A stretch of DNA of 64,000 nt from Hirudinaria manillensis (Eukaryota > Annelida > Clitellata > Hirudinida > Hirudinidae), in contig CM067529.1 in the NCBI GenBank assembly GCA_034509925.1, positions 2,576,001 to 2,640,000 of the forward strand. Reading direction: 5' to 3'. This document shows positions 60,585 to 64,000 of the stretch, piece by piece (position 1 is the first letter of the stretch; each line of letters begins with the position of its first letter). The position numbers were made by a program, and so were the translations under genes. The notes beneath the pieces were generated by a model. The model did not search any database. It was given only the letters and a program-made list of their open reading frames with translations, and was not told the origin of the DNA.

Positions 60585-62620
60585 TCATGAAGTGCTTTCC
60601 TGCTTGCTTTCGCTTTTGTAAATGTCTGAGATTATTCTTTCAACCCTGATCGGTCCAACTGACGATCTGAAGAACAGTTTTTCGATCGCCTCGGGACTAA
60701 CTTGAGAGAGGGAGGGAAGCAAAAGGAGAAGTTTGCCAAATCTCAGTGGCTGAGTGGGCCTGGTTGCCTCGACGTACTTGTTGAGTGAAAGCTGGGCCTG
60801 ATCCTGCAACTGTGAAACTGCATCGGGATCTTCCAAGTGACGATTTGAATCGCATTTGCTAAGAACTGGAAAGAAACAATGTAAAAGGATTTCATCCAAG
60901 TACTTCAGGTTCGTTGAAGATGATACAAATTTCAATAATAAAATTAATACAAACGGGTATTAAAGCGATCTCTACATAAACAATTGTTTTTCTTTTTTCT
61001 GACCTGGTCTGAAGATGACGATGCCTCTTAGACATGAATATTCAGCTGGATCGATTTGCATCTCTCGAAACTTCATCATGAGATCTCGTAGGATCCTGAA
61101 CTCCCCGCTGAGTCTTGACGACGGATCGTCTTCACAGACTGGAGACGATCCTGGCTCCACCTTTGCCTCTGGATTTTAAACGCAAGAAGTTCAAAGTAAA
61201 CTAACAACCCATTAATGCAAAATACTTAAAAGTATAGGTTACATAAAACTGCTAAATATATCAAATATTAAAACCGTTAAACGTTAAAAATATCAATTTA
61301 ATTCAGTTTTCCCTATTCATTCTTTTTTCTTCTCCTCACCTCCGGAGAGCCTTAAAAGTCCTGAGTGCAAGTTGAGTTCAAATTGGGCAGCGTTCAACAG
61401 AAACAGTTCTGACCATCGTTCTTCGAGCAGAAGAATCTGATCCTTCGTGGGAAGACTTAGGAAGGCTGGGATGTTCTTTATCCAGTTTATGGTGACGAAG
61501 AGAAGTCGCGCTGCCATTTCCCAAACGGATTCTGCACTGTGAGCCATGGAAGCTGCATACTGTAAGGCCACGTGCTGTACATACTGCTGAGCCACAAACT
61601 GCATTGGATAGAGGTAAGACTTGTCGTAACTATTTGGTAATAAGTTAATGATGATGGCAACGAGTTTAAGTGCTTTAATTTATTAAACAGCATAACTAAT
61701 TGGTCTTCTCAAGAATTATTCAGTGAAATGAATAACACCGGATTTGATGTAAACAGAATTTCGACCGGAACTTAAAAATATTATTGAAACTTTTAAGAAT
61801 AGATAATCCCAATGTAAACAAGGCTTACTGAGAAAAATCGCAATAACGATAATAATAAAAATAATAATGACAATTATTATATAAAAACAATTTATTATTA
61901 TATTATATTAATTATTGTAATATATTAATTCATTAGTATACAATTTATTATTACGTAATAATAATGATAACATAACCGAATAATAATAATAATAATCTTG
62001 AAAACCTACAAGATATAAAGTGTGAAATCCCATGATATTACAAAGTCATTTATTAACAATGTCGTGTAGAAAATCAATTGATTCGTGGAACTATTTAAAA
62101 TAGATAGATCATACAAAGTAAATCACTGAAAACTGTAAACATTCATTCCACCCTGAAATTCAACCCCACTCTAGAATTCCCTCACTCTAACCCAAAATAC
62201 CAAAGAACCGACCCACCTTGGGCAAGGGCTGATACAGAGCGGGCGTATTTGAATACAGAAAAGCTTCCATGGAGCTGTTGAAATGCGGAAATTCCAGAGG
62301 CGTGGGTTGCAGGCACAAACTGGAGAGAAACGGATTCGGCCTCATTTGCAAGCCCGTGTTCAAACCCGAACTCGAGCAGGAAAACGGTGAAGATGACGAC
62401 AGCGGTGGAGCCAAGTGGATAGGTACCGATGTTTGTGGGGTGAGCGTAGGTAGGCCCGGGAGAAAGGAGGGTAGCGTGGTCTGAGGAAATTCATCCTTGG
62501 GGTGGGTGGTCGGAGATGACGATGACTTGGTGAGAAGCGAAGAGGAGGCGTTCAGGATTCCTGCTTGCAGCATCTGCCTCCGAATAGTCGAGTGTCTCGG
62601 TCCGCGCTCGTGCTGGACGG
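60585..62620 (-). CDS. tll: Tailless/TLX-type orphan nuclear receptor (NR2E), 3' exons only
   Basis: There are four exons on the minus strand: 62620-62217, 61598-61340, 61168-61004, 60865-60585. All are GT-AG with consistent phase, 368 residues to the stop. The first begins in the C-terminal extension of the DNA-binding domain (VQHERGPRHSTIRRQM, diagnostic for NR2E1-like receptors), then a Ser/Pro/Leu-rich hinge (LPSFLPGLPTLTPQTSVP). The ligand-binding domain follows: ESVWEMAARLLFVTINWIKN and DQILLLEERWSELFLLNAAQ (helices 3-5), SCLRGIVIFRP, then RPTQPLRFGKLLLLLPSL and IEKLFFR, ending ISDIYKSESKQ. This agrees closely with the TLX/Tailless order. The zinc-finger exons are not in the window. It is probably a nuclear transcriptional regulator of anterior or brain development, by family. 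Another NR2E paralogue remains possible. Confidence 0.9.
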
Positions 62621-64000
62621 CTGTAAATGGTTTGAAATTAATTTAATTTAATTTACAATATTATTTGTTAAATAATCTGATAAATAATTTATTTATTGGA
62701 TGTTATGTATTTAGATAATTTTAATGATGAATATTTTTTTTTGTGTTTTGACGATATTTTTCTCAATCTCAAACTACAGCATAACGTGACAGATGAAAGA
62801 CGAAGCAGATGGAAGCGTGGTTATTCTCCAGATGATCCGATGCTATTTCCAGTCGTAATGCTGGAAGTGATCCATGCAAGTAACAAATTCTTAGGCCGGT
62901 GTTGAATCCTTGAAAATTTGAACTTGCATTTTCTTTTTAGCCAAATCGTTTGATCAGATATGAAAGCAACGCAAACAGCCAACCATTTACACAACGCAAC
63001 ATCTTTTATCCTTTCTTGAAAAGGATACAGACCATCAAACCATCCAGCAAGTCTGATGACCAATTTTATTTTTGCTTTTTTTGGTCAGTCGGTTAACAGC
63101 AGCCCAGGTTTGGGTAATCCCTACATACTTGGCAGTTTAGGCTTACACCAAAGGTGACAAGCAACAAGTTACTTTTTTTGTGCATAGGATTAATAATCCG
63201 CCGAGCTAACCCGCATGGACCCCCCGTAAGTAACATGTGTTAGGGAATATAATAATTAAGTATAATTACGCAGATTAGTGCTAAATGAATGTATTTGTTT
63301 GACTTTCTCTTTGAAGAATGCCAGCCATTCAATCGCTCTCCGTGATCGGTCTGCCCATATCAATCGTGCGGATGTGTGACCGGATAGAAACTGTTGTTAA
63401 TCGAAAAATATTTGTTTTATTTACGTGCCTAATCTCTGAATTCGTTGGCCTCAAATTTCTTCCCAAAGGTGATCTGCTAATACAGGTGCAATGTCGTCTT
63501 TCCTTATCTTCTTTCCAATGTTTGCTTTCCGCTTTTGCTGGGAGTGAAGAAGAAGAAGACGACGATGATGATGACGAATTTATAATAAAGATTCTTCTTG
63601 ACCTAATTCGTCTGCTGCCGTGTGCTAGAGCTGACCTCTTGACCCCCGGCGCGAGGGCAAACACGACCTCAGGGGTTAAACGGTTTGTAATCCCCTGTCG
63701 TCGTAAATTTACATTGATTTACAATTTCACGCTTCCACGATTAGTAAAGTTTGTATTTTTTTTTTTATAATTTTCTAGCCGTATGAATAGGCGATTACTC
63801 GTAGACTGGTCAATTGGAAGCTTTTGAAGGAAGGAATGAAATTAGCTTTCGAAAGAATGAAATCACAAAATGCTGTGAAAAGTTTGAGAATTCTTGATTT
63901 CTTGTGGATTCTTTGTGGGAGCATTTCGTAGAATTTCTTTGTTTTCGACGGACTGTTAACGTGACTCAGTAAAAAAATAAAAAGTGCTTTTAAAAAAATC
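62621..64000 (-). other. Intron (and possibly 5' region) of the NR2E gene
   Basis: The exon at 62620 starts inside a split Ala codon (G|CC), so an upstream exon is required. No C4 zinc-finger sequence was found on the minus strand up to 64000. The ORFs seen here look random; one over 63540-63600 is a GAA/GAC/GAT repeat. Confidence 0.7.
63632..63645. promoter_or_regulatory. DR2-like nuclear-receptor site
   Basis: TGACCTCTTGACCC consists of two half-sites in the same orientation with a 2-bp spacer, inside the NR2E intron and in a locally GC-rich patch that also holds CACGACCTCAGGGGTTAAA. Confidence 0.3.

Noticed and set aside
62821..63770. ORFs on both strands right of the NR2E exons
   Set aside because: No zinc-finger cysteines, no family motif; part of one is a GAA/GAC repeat.

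Overview
The window looks like AT-rich animal nuclear DNA, most likely from an arthropod. The evidence is spliced genes with GT-AG introns, many of them only about 45-110 bp long; abundant microsatellites; non-LTR, LTR and DNA-transposon debris; a Tailless/TLX-type nuclear receptor (NR2E); and a neuropeptide-type class A GPCR. The exact taxon cannot be fixed from the sequence. Exon models below were built by hand from reading-frame phase and splice sites; no database search was run.

Layout. (1) 1-10.6 kb is a transposon graveyard: RT remnants, two truncated copies of one LINE, a MITE-like inverted repeat, a small degenerate tandem repeat, a structurally complete 1.8-kb LTR element (5113-6903) that carries only a SAP-domain ORF, a solo LTR of the same family, a broken C48-type protease relic and the end of a pogo/Tigger-like transposon. 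(2) 10.4-34.6 kb is a tandem array of five copies, plus one relic, of an unrecognised 15-exon gene (family A) on the minus strand. Each copy covers about 3.1 kb and encodes about 530 residues. Copies 2, 4 and 5 keep all frames and splice sites; copies 1 and 3 each carry a broken splice site and share a truncated LTR fragment upstream. Between copies lie a conserved 217-nt minus-strand exon (copies 2, 4, 5) and a repeated 120-nt plus-strand terminal exon (family B). (3) 36.2-50.5 kb holds a four-exon FMRFamide-receptor-like GPCR on the plus strand with introns of 8.1 and 4.4 kb. (4) 50.5-60.6 kb is a non-coding interval rich in simple repeats, with one dispersed element. (5) 60.6-62.6 kb holds the last four exons of a tailless/NR2E1-type receptor on the minus strand; its DNA-binding domain lies beyond the right edge.

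The most unusual part is the family A array. A repeatedly duplicated gene keeps its intron phases through 15 small exons, has homogenised ends, two classes of central exons and a hypervariable stretch in exon 11. Loss of function goes together with loss of the upstream region. I do not recognise the protein and propose no function.
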